From CAMQVM01 sp044433365 (GTDB taxonomy: Bacteria > Bacteroidota > Bacteroidia > Bacteroidales > Rikenellaceae), in the NCBI GenBank assembly GCA_044433365.1, contig JAWXTR010000112.1, positions 1 to 8,438 of the forward strand: a stretch of DNA of 8,438 nt, in the 5' to 3' direction. The position numbers and the translations under genes are program-made. The notes beneath the pieces were generated by a model. The model worked only from the letters and a program-made list of their open reading frames with translations. It was not told where the DNA came from and ran no database searches. Shown in pieces: positions 1-7,003 of the stretch (within the stretch, counting starts at the first letter, position 1; each line of letters opens with the position of its first letter).

Positions 1-521
1 TTGTACCTATCACCATTGCAAAGGATGCTGGAGATAATATAGTTATCTCTTTCTACTTTGGATTGTTGATGGCAAATAGTTTAACCCTCATTACAATTAG
101 TAGTGATTATAGTTGGACTATGGAAACTGTAGATTTAGCAACTAAGAGTTATGTCACCAATGCTATTAGTAATATTACTATTCCGTCTACTGAGGGGTTG
201 GCTACAGAAACTTACGTAAATACTAATTTGGCGAGCAAAGCGGAAAAAATAACTTTAGTTGATGCAACAACAACAACAACAACAACTCAGCTATTGCAGC
301 CAAATAAATTATATGTTTTTGGGGAGGTGTCTTCTCTCACTATCTCACTAGTTGATGGTGAAGTTACTGATGAATATATGTTTAGGTTTACATCGGGCAG
401 CACTCCAACAACACTAACACTACCCTCCTCGATTAAATGGGCGAAAGAGGTGTCTATAGAAACAGGTGATTACGAATTTAACATCTCTGGCGAACTTGGG
501 ATGTATGCTAAATTTGAATAG
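1..521 (+). CDS. Phage tail/fibre protein, C-terminal part (5' truncated by window)
   Basis: The frame is open from position 3 to the stop at 519-521 (about 172 codons), so the gene begins before the window. The TTG at 63 and ATG at 69 are internal codons, not starts, because the frame reads VPITIAKDAGDNIVISFYFG without a break before them. The visible part has a hydrophobic beta-rich stretch (FYFGLLMANSLTLITI). Two fibre-like elements follow, 'ATKSYVTNAIS' and 'LATETYVNTNLASKAE', the T-x-x-Y-V-x-x-x-(I/L) type seen in trimeric tail-fibre shafts. Next comes a poly-threonine linker and a compact beta-rich C-terminal domain (YMFRFTSG, TLTLPSSIKWA, YEFNISGELGMYAKFE). Fibre-like elements, beta-rich composition and position beside receptor-binding-type genes support a virion tail or fibre role. 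The full domain set is unknown because the N-terminus is missing. Confidence 0.75.
   Translation, partial: VPITIAKDAGDNIVISFYFGLLMANSLTLITISSDYSWTMETVDLATKSYVTNAISNITIPSTEGLATETYVNTNLASKAEKITLVDATTTTTTTQLLQPNKLYVFGEVSSLTISLVDGEVTDEYMFRFTSGSTPTTLTLPSSIKWAKEVSIETGDYEFNISGELGMYAKFE
267..287 (+). repeat. In-frame ACA trinucleotide tract (poly-Thr)
   Basis: Six ACA codons followed by ACT encode seven consecutive threonines between the fibre-like segment and the C-terminal domain of the upstream tail protein. Slippage here would change linker length in whole codons and would not switch the gene off. It looks like a flexible linker. Confidence 0.8.
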
Positions 522-524
522 TAT

Positions 525-530
525 GAGGAG
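525..530 (+). promoter_or_regulatory. Likely ribosome binding site for the LRR protein
   Basis: GAGGAG lies 10 nt before the ATG at 541, a purine-rich site that is unusual in this window, where most genes have none. It favours ATG 541 over the in-frame ATGs at 466, 505 and 523. Those at 466 and 505 lie inside the preceding gene, and 523 lies just upstream of the site. Confidence 0.5.
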
Positions 531-540
531 ACGAAATTTA

Positions 541-1452
541 ATGTCGACAATAGAGGGTCTTTTCCCTCCATATTACGTGGTAACAGGTACATATACAGAT
601 GGTTTGATAATCAACGAAATGTTTGCAACGTACAGCGACTTAAAAGCTTTCACAAAAGCGAATACAGAAATAAAAGTAGTGATTGTGGATAGCAGAGGAG
701 TATCAAGCAGCAATCAACCCACTACTTGCTATCAACTGTTCCAAAATTGCAGCAATCTTGTTGCAATTGAAATGGCTAATTGCGATGTGTCGGCAGTCAA
801 AAGTGTACAACAAATATGTTCCAATTGCTCGTCGTTGGTGCATATAGATTTAGGTTCTGCTGAACTTGTAAAATTAAATACCACTAATCAAGCATTCTAT
901 AACTGTACGTCTGTAATTACTGCTTTTGCTTATTCTCAAGACAATTGTGATACCTTAAATGGCTCAGCAGGTAAAGCTTCAAATGTGAATTTCATTCCAT
1001 ACCCTCACGCTAGCGAGGGATATTATGTGGTAACAGGCACATATACAGATAGTACAATTATTAACGAGCAATTCACAACGTACAGCGAAATGAAAGCTTT
1101 TACAAAAGGAAATGATGAAATAGCAACTATTATTATCAATAGCCTTGGCGCAAGCAGTCAACCAACAACTTGCTATCAATTATTTAAGAGTTGTGATAAT
1201 CTCACATATATTAACATGAGTAATTGCAGCTTAGCAAAAATTACGAGTGTTCAAGAGATGTGTTCTGGGTGTCAATCTTTAAAATATATAGATTTAGGTT
1301 CTGCTGAACTTGTAAAATTAAATACCACTAATCAAGCATTCTATAATTGTACTTCATTAGTGCATGCTTTTGCTTATTCTCAAGAAGATTGTGAGACGCT
1401 TAATGGCTCAGCAGGTAAAGCTTCAAATGTTGAATTTAAAATAAAATTTTGA
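541..1452 (+). CDS. Leucine-rich-repeat (BspA/DUF285-like) phage surface protein with internal duplication
   Basis: The 303-aa protein is made of two homologous units, residues 11-160 and 161-303. Both open with YYVVTGTYTD. Each unit has a short beta/alpha lead-in (TYSDLKAFTKANTEIKVVIVDS) and then about three 26-27 aa repeats. These have the form C-Y-Q-L-F-x-x-C-x-x-L-x-x-I-x-M-x-N-C, V-Q-x-x-C-S-x-C-x-S-L-x-x-I-D-L and N-Q-A-F-Y-N-C-T-S. This is the pattern of BspA/DUF285-type cysteine-containing LRRs, which are surface and adhesion modules. There is no signal peptide or membrane segment, which fits a virion component rather than a host surface protein. It follows a fibre gene and overlaps the next gene by one base (TGATG). 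I infer a receptor-binding or tail-tip adhesin role. The LRR assignment is from pattern reading only. Confidence 0.7.
   Translation: MSTIEGLFPPYYVVTGTYTDGLIINEMFATYSDLKAFTKANTEIKVVIVDSRGVSSSNQPTTCYQLFQNCSNLVAIEMANCDVSAVKSVQQICSNCSSLVHIDLGSAELVKLNTTNQAFYNCTSVITAFAYSQDNCDTLNGSAGKASNVNFIPYPHASEGYYVVTGTYTDSTIINEQFTTYSEMKAFTKGNDEIATIIINSLGASSQPTTCYQLFKSCDNLTYINMSNCSLAKITSVQEMCSGCQSLKYIDLGSAELVKLNTTNQAFYNCTSLVHAFAYSQEDCETLNGSAGKASNVEFKIKF
571..1452 (+). repeat. Tandem intragenic duplication inside the LRR gene
   Basis: Unit A (about 571-1020) and unit B (1021-1452) are homologous. The offset is 450 bp in the first part and 444 bp after a two-codon gap (SSSNQ in A, SSQ in B). The most conserved block is 842-902 against 1286-1346, identical over 61 bp. 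A second identical block is 958-986 against 1402-1430 (29 bp). Other parts have diverged in both DNA and protein. Confidence 0.9.
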
Positions 1453-1646
1453 TGAAATTTACAAAAAATGAAAAAACAATAACGCTAGGCACAGGCTCAG
1501 TCGTGGTTGGCGATTACCTCATTGTTAACCCGACAGAAGAAATTCTGTCGGCTGATGGTTGGGTAGAGTGCGAAGAGTGCGAAGAAGCCTTGACAGACGA
1601 AGATAGATTATTAATGCTCGGAATTAAGCCACTGAATTATGACTAA
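1452..1646 (+). CDS. Small conserved-type protein trailing the tail-fibre gene
   Basis: The 64-aa protein starts at ATG 1452, which overlaps the TGA of the LRR gene (TGATG). A TTG at 1449 is a less likely start. The sequence has a beta-rich N-terminus (KTITLGTGSVVVGDYLIVNPT), then 'NPTEEILSADGW' and a tight acidic C-E-E-C motif (WVECEECEEAL), ending in LGIKPLNYD. The 'NPTEE-x-x-x-A-D-G-W' element recalls short proteins placed after fibre genes in Bacteroides phages; I know these only as hypothetical. Its last 8 bases overlap the next gene, so it is probably co-translated with its neighbours. A fibre chaperone or minor tail part is possible, but function is unknown. The CEEC pair could bind metal, but nothing else supports that. 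Confidence 0.65.
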   Translation: MKFTKNEKTITLGTGSVVVGDYLIVNPTEEILSADGWVECEECEEALTDEDRLLMLGIKPLNYD

Positions 1647-2064
1647 TTTAATTAATTACAAAGATTTTATTGAAAAAATCAATAGAATTGTCAACAAAAC
1701 AACTTTCGAGGAAATCGAAAGCGATATTGAATTGATGTTGGATTTGCCAGCTCAATATGTACCTCAATGGAGTGAATACATAGGAAAAGAATTAACCAAA
1801 GGTAGTTTAGTAAATCATTTGGGCGTTAAGTATCTTGTAATTCAGACATTAACGCCTATAGAAAGTCAAACGCCAGATAGTGTGGGGATGCTTGCTGTAT
1901 ATAAACCATATCAAGGGAAATATGGCTACCAGTGGGTATATGGGGAGTATAGTGAGGTTGGATTTACTAGATATTTCGAGGGTAAATTATACGAAGCTAT
2001 ACAAGGCCCTAATGCTAATATTTATAGTCCTGATTTGGTTTCTGCTATTTGGGTCGAAGTTTAA
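1639..2064 (+). CDS. Putative carbohydrate-binding-like tail protein
   Basis: The 141-aa protein starts at ATG 1639 and overlaps the previous gene by 8 bases. Residues 1-40 are helical and acidic (KDFIEKINRIVNKTTFEEIESDIELMLDL). The rest is rich in aromatics and glycine: PQWSEYIGKELTKGSLVNHLGVKYLVIQTLTP, then QWVYGEYSEVGFTRYFEGKLYEAIQGP and YSPDLVSAIWVEV. The scheme 'W-x(4)-Y-x-x-G-x-x-V-x-x-x-G-x-x-Y', repeated in weaker form, resembles small chitin/carbohydrate-binding modules (CBM5/12 style) that phages often carry on fibres or head decorations. Its place after the LRR and fibre genes supports a role in glycan or surface binding. The call is inference from composition, without a recognised catalytic motif. 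Confidence 0.6.
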   Translation: MTNLINYKDFIEKINRIVNKTTFEEIESDIELMLDLPAQYVPQWSEYIGKELTKGSLVNHLGVKYLVIQTLTPIESQTPDSVGMLAVYKPYQGKYGYQWVYGEYSEVGFTRYFEGKLYEAIQGPNANIYSPDLVSAIWVEV

Positions 2065-2085
2065 AAAAAGAAAAATTAAATAATT

Positions 2086-2470
2086 ATGAAAAGAATAAAA
2101 AAAATAGCCATGTATACATGGCAACTACCACAACACCTACTAGCACTCGTAATGCTAGGTATCTTCACAGAAGAGAAAATCGTTAACACTATTGACGATG
2201 TAAAGATTATCGAAGCTCCACAAATGAGTGGAGCAATCAGCTTAGGAAATTACATCATTGCTAGTGAATATAGCGCAATGAATCCAACCACCCAACGACA
2301 CGAGTATGGTCACTCTCGGCTGGCTCTATCTACTGGTGATAGGATTACCAAGCCTACTAAATGCAATTTTCGGTTTTACTAAAAACTACTACGATTTTTA
2401 CACCGAAAAATGGGCGGATAAGCTCGGTGGAATTGGCAGAGATATTTATGGTGATAGATATATAATTTAG
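2086..2470 (+). pseudogene. HEYGH-motif membrane protein, disrupted by a frameshift
   Basis: The first frame runs from ATG 2086 to TAA at 2380-2382 (98 aa). It has an N-terminal hydrophobic segment (LPQHLLALVMLGIF, residues 14-27), a beta-rich stretch (ISLGNYIIASEY) and H72-E-Y-G-H76, an HExxH zinc-type motif. After HEYGHSR the reading goes out of frame. The frame at 2315-2470 continues the family pattern as LGWLYLLVIGLPSLLNAIFGF, then YYDFYTEKWADKLGG, 51 residues ending at TAG 2468-2470. Family members I recall from Bacteroidetes and Firmicutes read HEYGH-x-x-Q-S-x-x-LG-x-LYL and end in a (T/W)EKWAD/N motif. Here the six residues around QS are missing. The pentamer CTCGG occurs once at the join (2315-2319), as expected if two copies recombined and removed about 17 bp. 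Function of the family is unknown; a membrane-associated metallopeptidase is inferred. The truncated product would retain the motif but lack the second membrane segment. Confidence 0.75.
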
Positions 2471-2473
2471 TGT

Positions 2474-5400
2474 ATGATAATTAACTACAACAATACAACC
2501 CTTGAAGTAAACCAAGAGGATAAAAGCTACCGATACAAGGAGATAATGGGAGATAACAGCGTAACGCTATATTTCTCATTACCTACCTTTGTCGACTTGC
2601 CTATTGGTGCGTGGATAGAGTACAAGAACGAAACCTACTCTCTGCTTCGTCCAGAGGATTTTAAGAAACACGGTACACGTAATTTTGAATATACCGTAAC
2701 TTTTCACTCGGATGCGGAAAGGACTAAACGCTATAAAGTTCGCAACCCGATAGATGGCAGGATTAAATTTAGCTACGTGGCTACACCTACGGAGTTTGCA
2801 CAGCTTTTGGTTGATAACCTCAACCAGCGTGAGAGCGGATGGAGTGTAGGTAGTTGTATCGAAGCAACAGCACAATCGCTTAGCTTTAATCACAACAACT
2901 GCTATGAGATGTTCGGCTCAGTTGCAGACCTTTTCGATACGGAATGCGAGTTAAGCAACAAAACGGTATCGTTCGGCAAAATCGAGTACAACAAAAGCAA
3001 TCCGCTACCTTTAGCATACGGCAAAGGCGAGGGTTTTAAAAGCGGAGTGACAAGAGTAAGTGACGATGCTTTTCCTGTCGAAATTCTTTATATTGAGGGG
3101 GGCGAAGATAATATTGATTCATCGAGCTATGGCTCTGAAACCTTACTATTACCTAAAAATCAATCATACGTTTACGAGGGCGAAACCTACGTAACAGACC
3201 AATATGGTTTATCTATCCGCTTAGCTGACAAGGCGGTAGTGTTTAACAATGAGGATAGTTTGGATTGCACTCATATCTACCCCTCAAGAATTGGTACAGT
3301 ATCAGAGGTTGTAGAGGTTGAAGTTGACGGAGAGGTAAAATTTTATGACTTTATCGACGATTCTATACCTGATGCACTAGATTACAGCGAGTGTTTGATT
3401 TCGGGTGAGGAGATGACTGTTATTTTTCAGTCGGGAATGCTTGCAACGAGAGAGTTTAATATACAAACGAACAGTAGCGGTGCTCTTACAGGTTACGACC
3501 ACGAAACACGTAAATTTGAGCTTGTACAGCAAGAATATAGCGGTATTCCTATGCCTAGTGCAACGTACAAACCAGCTGTTGGTGATAAATACGCTGTTTT
3601 TCACTGCTCTCTACCTGATGCTTATATTTGTGATAACGAGTCACAATCGGGCGCATCATGGGATATGTTTAAAGAGGGGTGTAAATATCTGCACGAACAT
3701 AAAGACACACTATTTACATTTACAGGAGAGGTAGACGATATTTACGCTAAAACCAATTGGGTAAATATCGGTGGTAAATTAGTATTGGGTGGTTATGTTG
3801 ACTTTACAGATAGCCAATTTACAGGTGCACAGGTGAGGATTTTAAGTATAAAGGAGTATATTAACAACCCCTACAACTTAGAACTAGACCTTTCTAATGC
3901 TGTCGTTGGTACAGGAGTATCAAGTACTCTAAAAAAGGCTGAAAACGCTGAGGTTGAGATAAAGGAGAGCGAAAAGAATACGGTAAATTATGTTCGTCGT
4001 ACCTTTAGGGATGTACAGGAAACAGCTAAAATGCTCGAAGATGCTCTATTAAACTTTAGTGGTGCTATCGACCCGATTTTTATCCGTACTATGCAGCTTA
4101 TAGTTGGTGACGAGAGTTTGCAGTATCAGTTCGTGGACGATATGACCACTCCAACTGTTGTTTCTCATGATATTTCATTTAACAGTGAAACTAAGCAACT
4201 AGAGAGTGAGGAGGGAATTATCCAACACTTAACGTTAGGTATCAATTCTATCTCTAGTTCGTACAGTGCCGAAGATTACAAATATTGGAACGTTGACGAA
4301 TACACCTCTGCTGTTCTTACTGATGCTACAAAATCGTACTATCTGTTTATTAAAGCCAATAAAAATAACACTGATGCTGAGATGTTGCTCTCTGAAACAG
4401 CTATCGAGCTTGAGGGGGAAACAGGTTATTATCATTTCTTGGTTGGTATTTTGAATAGTGAGTACAACGAGGAACGTAGCTTTGTAACTATGTACGGTTA
4501 TACTGAGATTTTACCAGGTCAAATACGTACCGAAAAAGTTATTTCGGGTTCGGGTAATAGCTATTTTGATATGGTTAACGATGCTTTGAAACTTGGTGAA
4601 AAGTTGAAGTTTAACGTTAATGGTGATGGTGAATTACGTATAAAAGGCACTATCGTACAGAGCGAAAGCGGAGACGAAGATTATATCGGAGTTTTCAGAG
4701 GTGAGTATAACGCCACATATCCGTACTATAAAGGGGATGAAGTAACGTATACAGTAGAAAATAAAACATCTACATATCGGTACATTAACGATGTTCCGAG
4801 CGTAGGAAAGCTACCTACAAATACTGAATATTGGAAAGTTGTAGCTGAGGGCGCAGATGGTATTGATGGTAAAGATGGCACTGACCATGAATATATATTT
4901 AAACGTACTACTTCTAGTTCTACTCCATCTACCCCTGCAACCAGCCAAACAGATGATTATGTACCTAGCGGATGGAGTGACGACCCAACAGGGGTAACAT
5001 CTACATACGACTATGAGTGGATTTCGCAGCGTAAAAAGTCTGATGGTGTTTGGGGTTCGTTTTCTACACCTGCTCTATGGAGCAAATACGCCTATGATGG
5101 TGCTAATGGTCAAGATGGTGCGGATGGTGCGGATGGTCAAGATGGTGCGGATGGTAGTTATTTTGAGTTCAGATACGCTGTTAATGGTTCTACTACCACT
5201 GCTCCAACTTTGAGTAGCTCTTGGCTTAACGCCCCTAGCGGATGGACTACTACAATACCATCTGTAGGAGATTATCAATATCTATGGATGATTAACGCTA
5301 AAAAATCAGCTTCGGGGGGCATGTACACTGCATGGTCTACGCCTGTGCGTGTAAATGGTGCGGATGGTGCGGATGGTCAAGATGGTGCAGCTGCACCTGT

Positions 5401-6082
5401 AATGGTCTATAGAGGAATTTACAGTTCATCTAAAACTTATTACGGATGCGATACACGTGTAGATGCGGTTAAGTACGGTAGTAGTTATTATGTTGCTCGT
5501 AGAGATGCTTCTGCTGCAAATAGCAGTGGTTATTTTAGTGGTGTTACACCAACTACTACATCATCATGGAACTCTTTTGGAGCATCTTTTGAAAGTGTTG
5601 CTACTGATTTACTGTTAGCGGAAAAAGCTACTATTGAAAACTTAGTGGTTACAGAGATTGTGGGTGATGTTACAGTAACAGGAAGCATAGGTGTTGCTTT
5701 AACAAACATTTCAGATGTATCTACATCTACAGATATATACTCTTTGAGTTGTAGTCATTTGCTTTTTGGATATAGTTCAATAGGCAAGATTTACACTATC
5801 TTTAATACCGCAGTGTCTATTGGAACGATTGTAAAAGTATACTTTACTCAAATGTCCCCACCTATGGCGTATGGTAAAATAAAATTTTCTGGATATGTTG
5901 TCGATTTAACCGAAGACACTTATTCTCGCATATACCCAACCTTTGCCTGCACCACCAATGCTTCTGGCTACCTTGAAATAATGAGAGTTGATGGAAACGG
6001 TTTAGACGCTTATGGGGGAGAGAATACCACAGATACTTTTTCTTGGGTAGTATTGTCAAAAGTAGGTGGGATTTGTTATTAA
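2474..6082 (+). CDS. Baseplate hub / tail-tip protein with collagen-like tracts
   Basis: The 1202-aa protein is the largest in the window. Residues 1-400 resemble the Tal/gp27-like tail-associated domain of siphophages (FSLPTFVDLPIGAWIEYKNE, then FHSDAERTKRYKV and LADLFDTE-like segments). Residues about 520-700 match the conserved middle of Bacteroides-phage tail proteins (MQLIVGDESLQYQFVDD; YYHFLVGILNSEY; TMYGYTEILPGQI). A beta module follows (738-792, VFRGEY...YWKVVA). Then come Gly-X-Y tracts at 793-804, 876-894 and 962-971, separated by two homologous fibronectin-like modules (805-875 and 895-961, both containing PSGW and WSTP-like ends). A second YRG-type module follows (974-1045), then a heptad-like stretch (FESVATDLLLAEKATIENLVV) and a unique tip of about 140 residues. 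It should form the trimeric tail tip that contacts the host. ATG 2474 lies 3 nt after the stop of the preceding broken gene; no SD is visible. Confidence 0.85.
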   Translation: MIINYNNTTLEVNQEDKSYRYKEIMGDNSVTLYFSLPTFVDLPIGAWIEYKNETYSLLRPEDFKKHGTRNFEYTVTFHSDAERTKRYKVRNPIDGRIKFSYVATPTEFAQLLVDNLNQRESGWSVGSCIEATAQSLSFNHNNCYEMFGSVADLFDTECELSNKTVSFGKIEYNKSNPLPLAYGKGEGFKSGVTRVSDDAFPVEILYIEGGEDNIDSSSYGSETLLLPKNQSYVYEGETYVTDQYGLSIRLADKAVVFNNEDSLDCTHIYPSRIGTVSEVVEVEVDGEVKFYDFIDDSIPDALDYSECLISGEEMTVIFQSGMLATREFNIQTNSSGALTGYDHETRKFELVQQEYSGIPMPSATYKPAVGDKYAVFHCSLPDAYICDNESQSGASWDMFKEGCKYLHEHKDTLFTFTGEVDDIYAKTNWVNIGGKLVLGGYVDFTDSQFTGAQVRILSIKEYINNPYNLELDLSNAVVGTGVSSTLKKAENAEVEIKESEKNTVNYVRRTFRDVQETAKMLEDALLNFSGAIDPIFIRTMQLIVGDESLQYQFVDDMTTPTVVSHDISFNSETKQLESEEGIIQHLTLGINSISSSYSAEDYKYWNVDEYTSAVLTDATKSYYLFIKANKNNTDAEMLLSETAIELEGETGYYHFLVGILNSEYNEERSFVTMYGYTEILPGQIRTEKVISGSGNSYFDMVNDALKLGEKLKFNVNGDGELRIKGTIVQSESGDEDYIGVFRGEYNATYPYYKGDEVTYTVENKTSTYRYINDVPSVGKLPTNTEYWKVVAEGADGIDGKDGTDHEYIFKRTTSSSTPSTPATSQTDDYVPSGWSDDPTGVTSTYDYEWISQRKKSDGVWGSFSTPALWSKYAYDGANGQDGADGADGQDGADGSYFEFRYAVNGSTTTAPTLSSSWLNAPSGWTTTIPSVGDYQYLWMINAKKSASGGMYTAWSTPVRVNGADGADGQDGAAAPVMVYRGIYSSSKTYYGCDTRVDAVKYGSSYYVARRDASAANSSGYFSGVTPTTTSSWNSFGASFESVATDLLLAEKATIENLVVTEIVGDVTVTGSIGVALTNISDVSTSTDIYSLSCSHLLFGYSSIGKIYTIFNTAVSIGTIVKVYFTQMSPPMAYGKIKFSGYVVDLTEDTYSRIYPTFACTTNASGYLEIMRVDGNGLDAYGGENTTDTFSWVVLSKVGGICY
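5115..5388 (+). repeat. 34-bp perfect direct repeat in collagen-like coding DNA
   Basis: Positions 5115-5148 and 5355-5388 are identical over 34 bp, 240 bp apart and in the same reading frame. Each copy encodes part of a GAD-GAD-GQD Gly-X-Y tract. Recombination between them would remove or duplicate exactly 80 codons, one collagen tract plus one fibronectin-like module, without breaking the frame. Confidence 0.9.
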
Positions 6083-6099
6083 ATTATAAATATTGAAAA

Positions 6100-6555
6100 A
6101 TGGTAATTATAGGGTATTTTAATGAAGATGGTGTTTTAAACACACAAACCTTAAACCCAATCACAAAGGAAGAGGTGTTTGAAGGTGAAACAATAAGTAT
6201 AACTATCTCTGAAGTAGAGCAGTTAGCGGAAATAGGTTCACCATGGAAACAATTAGACATCACAGACCCACCAGAAATGAGCTGTGATGAAAACCAAATA
6301 ATAACCAAGGAACTGTATGACAATGGGGATAAAATTGCTTTTAAATATGAGGTTATTTTAGATGTATGTAAAATTAAAAACAAAATCAAATCCAAAAAAC
6401 AACAGCTCACCGACAGCGACTACAAATGGCGCAAAATAGGCGAAGCTCAGTTTAAGGGCGAGCCATTACCATACGATGTTAACGAGGTAATAAGTGATGC
6501 AGAAGCATTAAGAACAGAAATCAATAATTTAGAGGAGATATTAAACAATGACTGA
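6100..6555 (+). CDS. Tail-fibre-assembly-like protein
   Basis: The 151-aa protein starts 17 nt after the tail-tip gene. Residues 1-65 are acidic and beta-rich (VIIGYFNEDGVLNTQTLNP; EDGSPW-like segment at 75-80). The C-terminal third is helical: KNKIKSKKQQLTDSDYKWRKIGEAQFKGEPLPYD, then INNLEEIL. The scheme 'L-x-D-(S/T)-D-Y-K-x-x-K-x-x-E ... L-P-Y-D ... R-x-x-I-N-x-L-E' is the C-terminal pattern of phage tail-fibre-assembly or fibre-trailing proteins. Its position after a large fibre-like gene fits a chaperone or accessory for tail-tip assembly. It overlaps the holin gene by 8 bases. The role is inferred from pattern and context; no catalytic motif is seen. Confidence 0.6.
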   Translation: MVIIGYFNEDGVLNTQTLNPITKEEVFEGETISITISEVEQLAEIGSPWKQLDITDPPEMSCDENQIITKELYDNGDKIAFKYEVILDVCKIKNKIKSKKQQLTDSDYKWRKIGEAQFKGEPLPYDVNEVISDAEALRTEINNLEEILNND

Positions 6556-7003
6556 AAAAGCATCACAATTTAGCGTAATTGCGCTACTAGCAGAGTTTTT
6601 CACTCCGCTAAAATGGATTTTAATCGCAGCTTTTGTGATTATTTTTGTCGACCTCCGTTTTGGAGTGTCAGCAGCAAAGAAAAGAGGTGAGGTAGTAAGA
6701 TTTTCGAGAGCTATTCGCAGAACTGTAAATAAAATTGTCGATTACACCTGTTGGATTCTTCTAGCAGGGGTAATAGGACAAGCATTTGGCGAGCCTTTCC
6801 ACGTGCCTTTGCTTCCACTGATAATCCTACTAGTTATTTTCGGTTGTGAAATTAATTCATGTTTCTCTAACTACTTTGAGAGTAAAGGACAAAGCATGAG
6901 GGTAAACGTCTTTAAGTTTTTTGGCAAGAAGATGGATATTATTGAACCTGAGAAAATCGAGGAAAATCAATCTGAAAATCACGAAAAAGGCGAAAAAGCG
7001 TAA
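6548..7003 (+). CDS. Phage holin (Bacteroidetes phage_holin_4-like)
   Basis: The 151-aa protein has three likely membrane segments: residues 20-37 (PLKWILIAAFVIIFVDLR), 66-81 (YTCWILLAGVIGQAF) and 86-102 (VPLLPLIILLVIFGCEI). A basic cytoplasmic loop (AAKKRGEVVRFSRAIRRTVNK) lies between the first two. The tail is charged and hydrophilic (KKMDIIEPEKIEENQSENHEKGEKA), as is common in holins. 'D-L-R-F-G-V-x-x-A-K-K-R-G' and the K-I-V-D-Y loop end are typical of the toxin-secretion/phage-lysis holin family. It would form holes in the inner membrane at the end of infection and release the signal-less endolysin encoded next. Its start overlaps the previous stop (ATGACTGA), suggesting coupled translation. 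Confidence 0.85.
   Translation: MTEKASQFSVIALLAEFFTPLKWILIAAFVIIFVDLRFGVSAAKKRGEVVRFSRAIRRTVNKIVDYTCWILLAGVIGQAFGEPFHVPLLPLIILLVIFGCEINSCFSNYFESKGQSMRVNVFKFFGKKMDIIEPEKIEENQSENHEKGEKA

Noticed and set aside
842..1346. CRISPR-like repeat
   Set aside because: There are only two copies, both in coding DNA and in frame with each other as part of a protein duplication.
541..2064. Diversity-generating retroelement variable region
   Set aside because: No reverse transcriptase or template repeat is in the window, and the differences between the LRR units are not concentrated at adenines.
2299..2330. Programmed frameshift or bypass making a full HEYGH protein
   Set aside because: There is no slippery heptamer or downstream structure at the join, and the conserved QS segment is absent. 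A deletion explains both the frame change and the missing residues.
3441..3734. Alternative-frame reading frame inside the tail-tip gene
   Set aside because: The tail-tip frame is conserved in style throughout; this is an out-of-frame shadow with no motif.
5013..5278. Repetitive reading frames on both strands (runs of MVKMVRMV and TIRTIRTILTI)
   Set aside because: They are artefacts of the Gly-X-Y coding repeat read in other frames.
6084..6410. Antisense reading frame of 108 codons
   Set aside because: It lies opposite the fibre-assembly-like gene, has no promoter or start signal and shows no recognisable domain.
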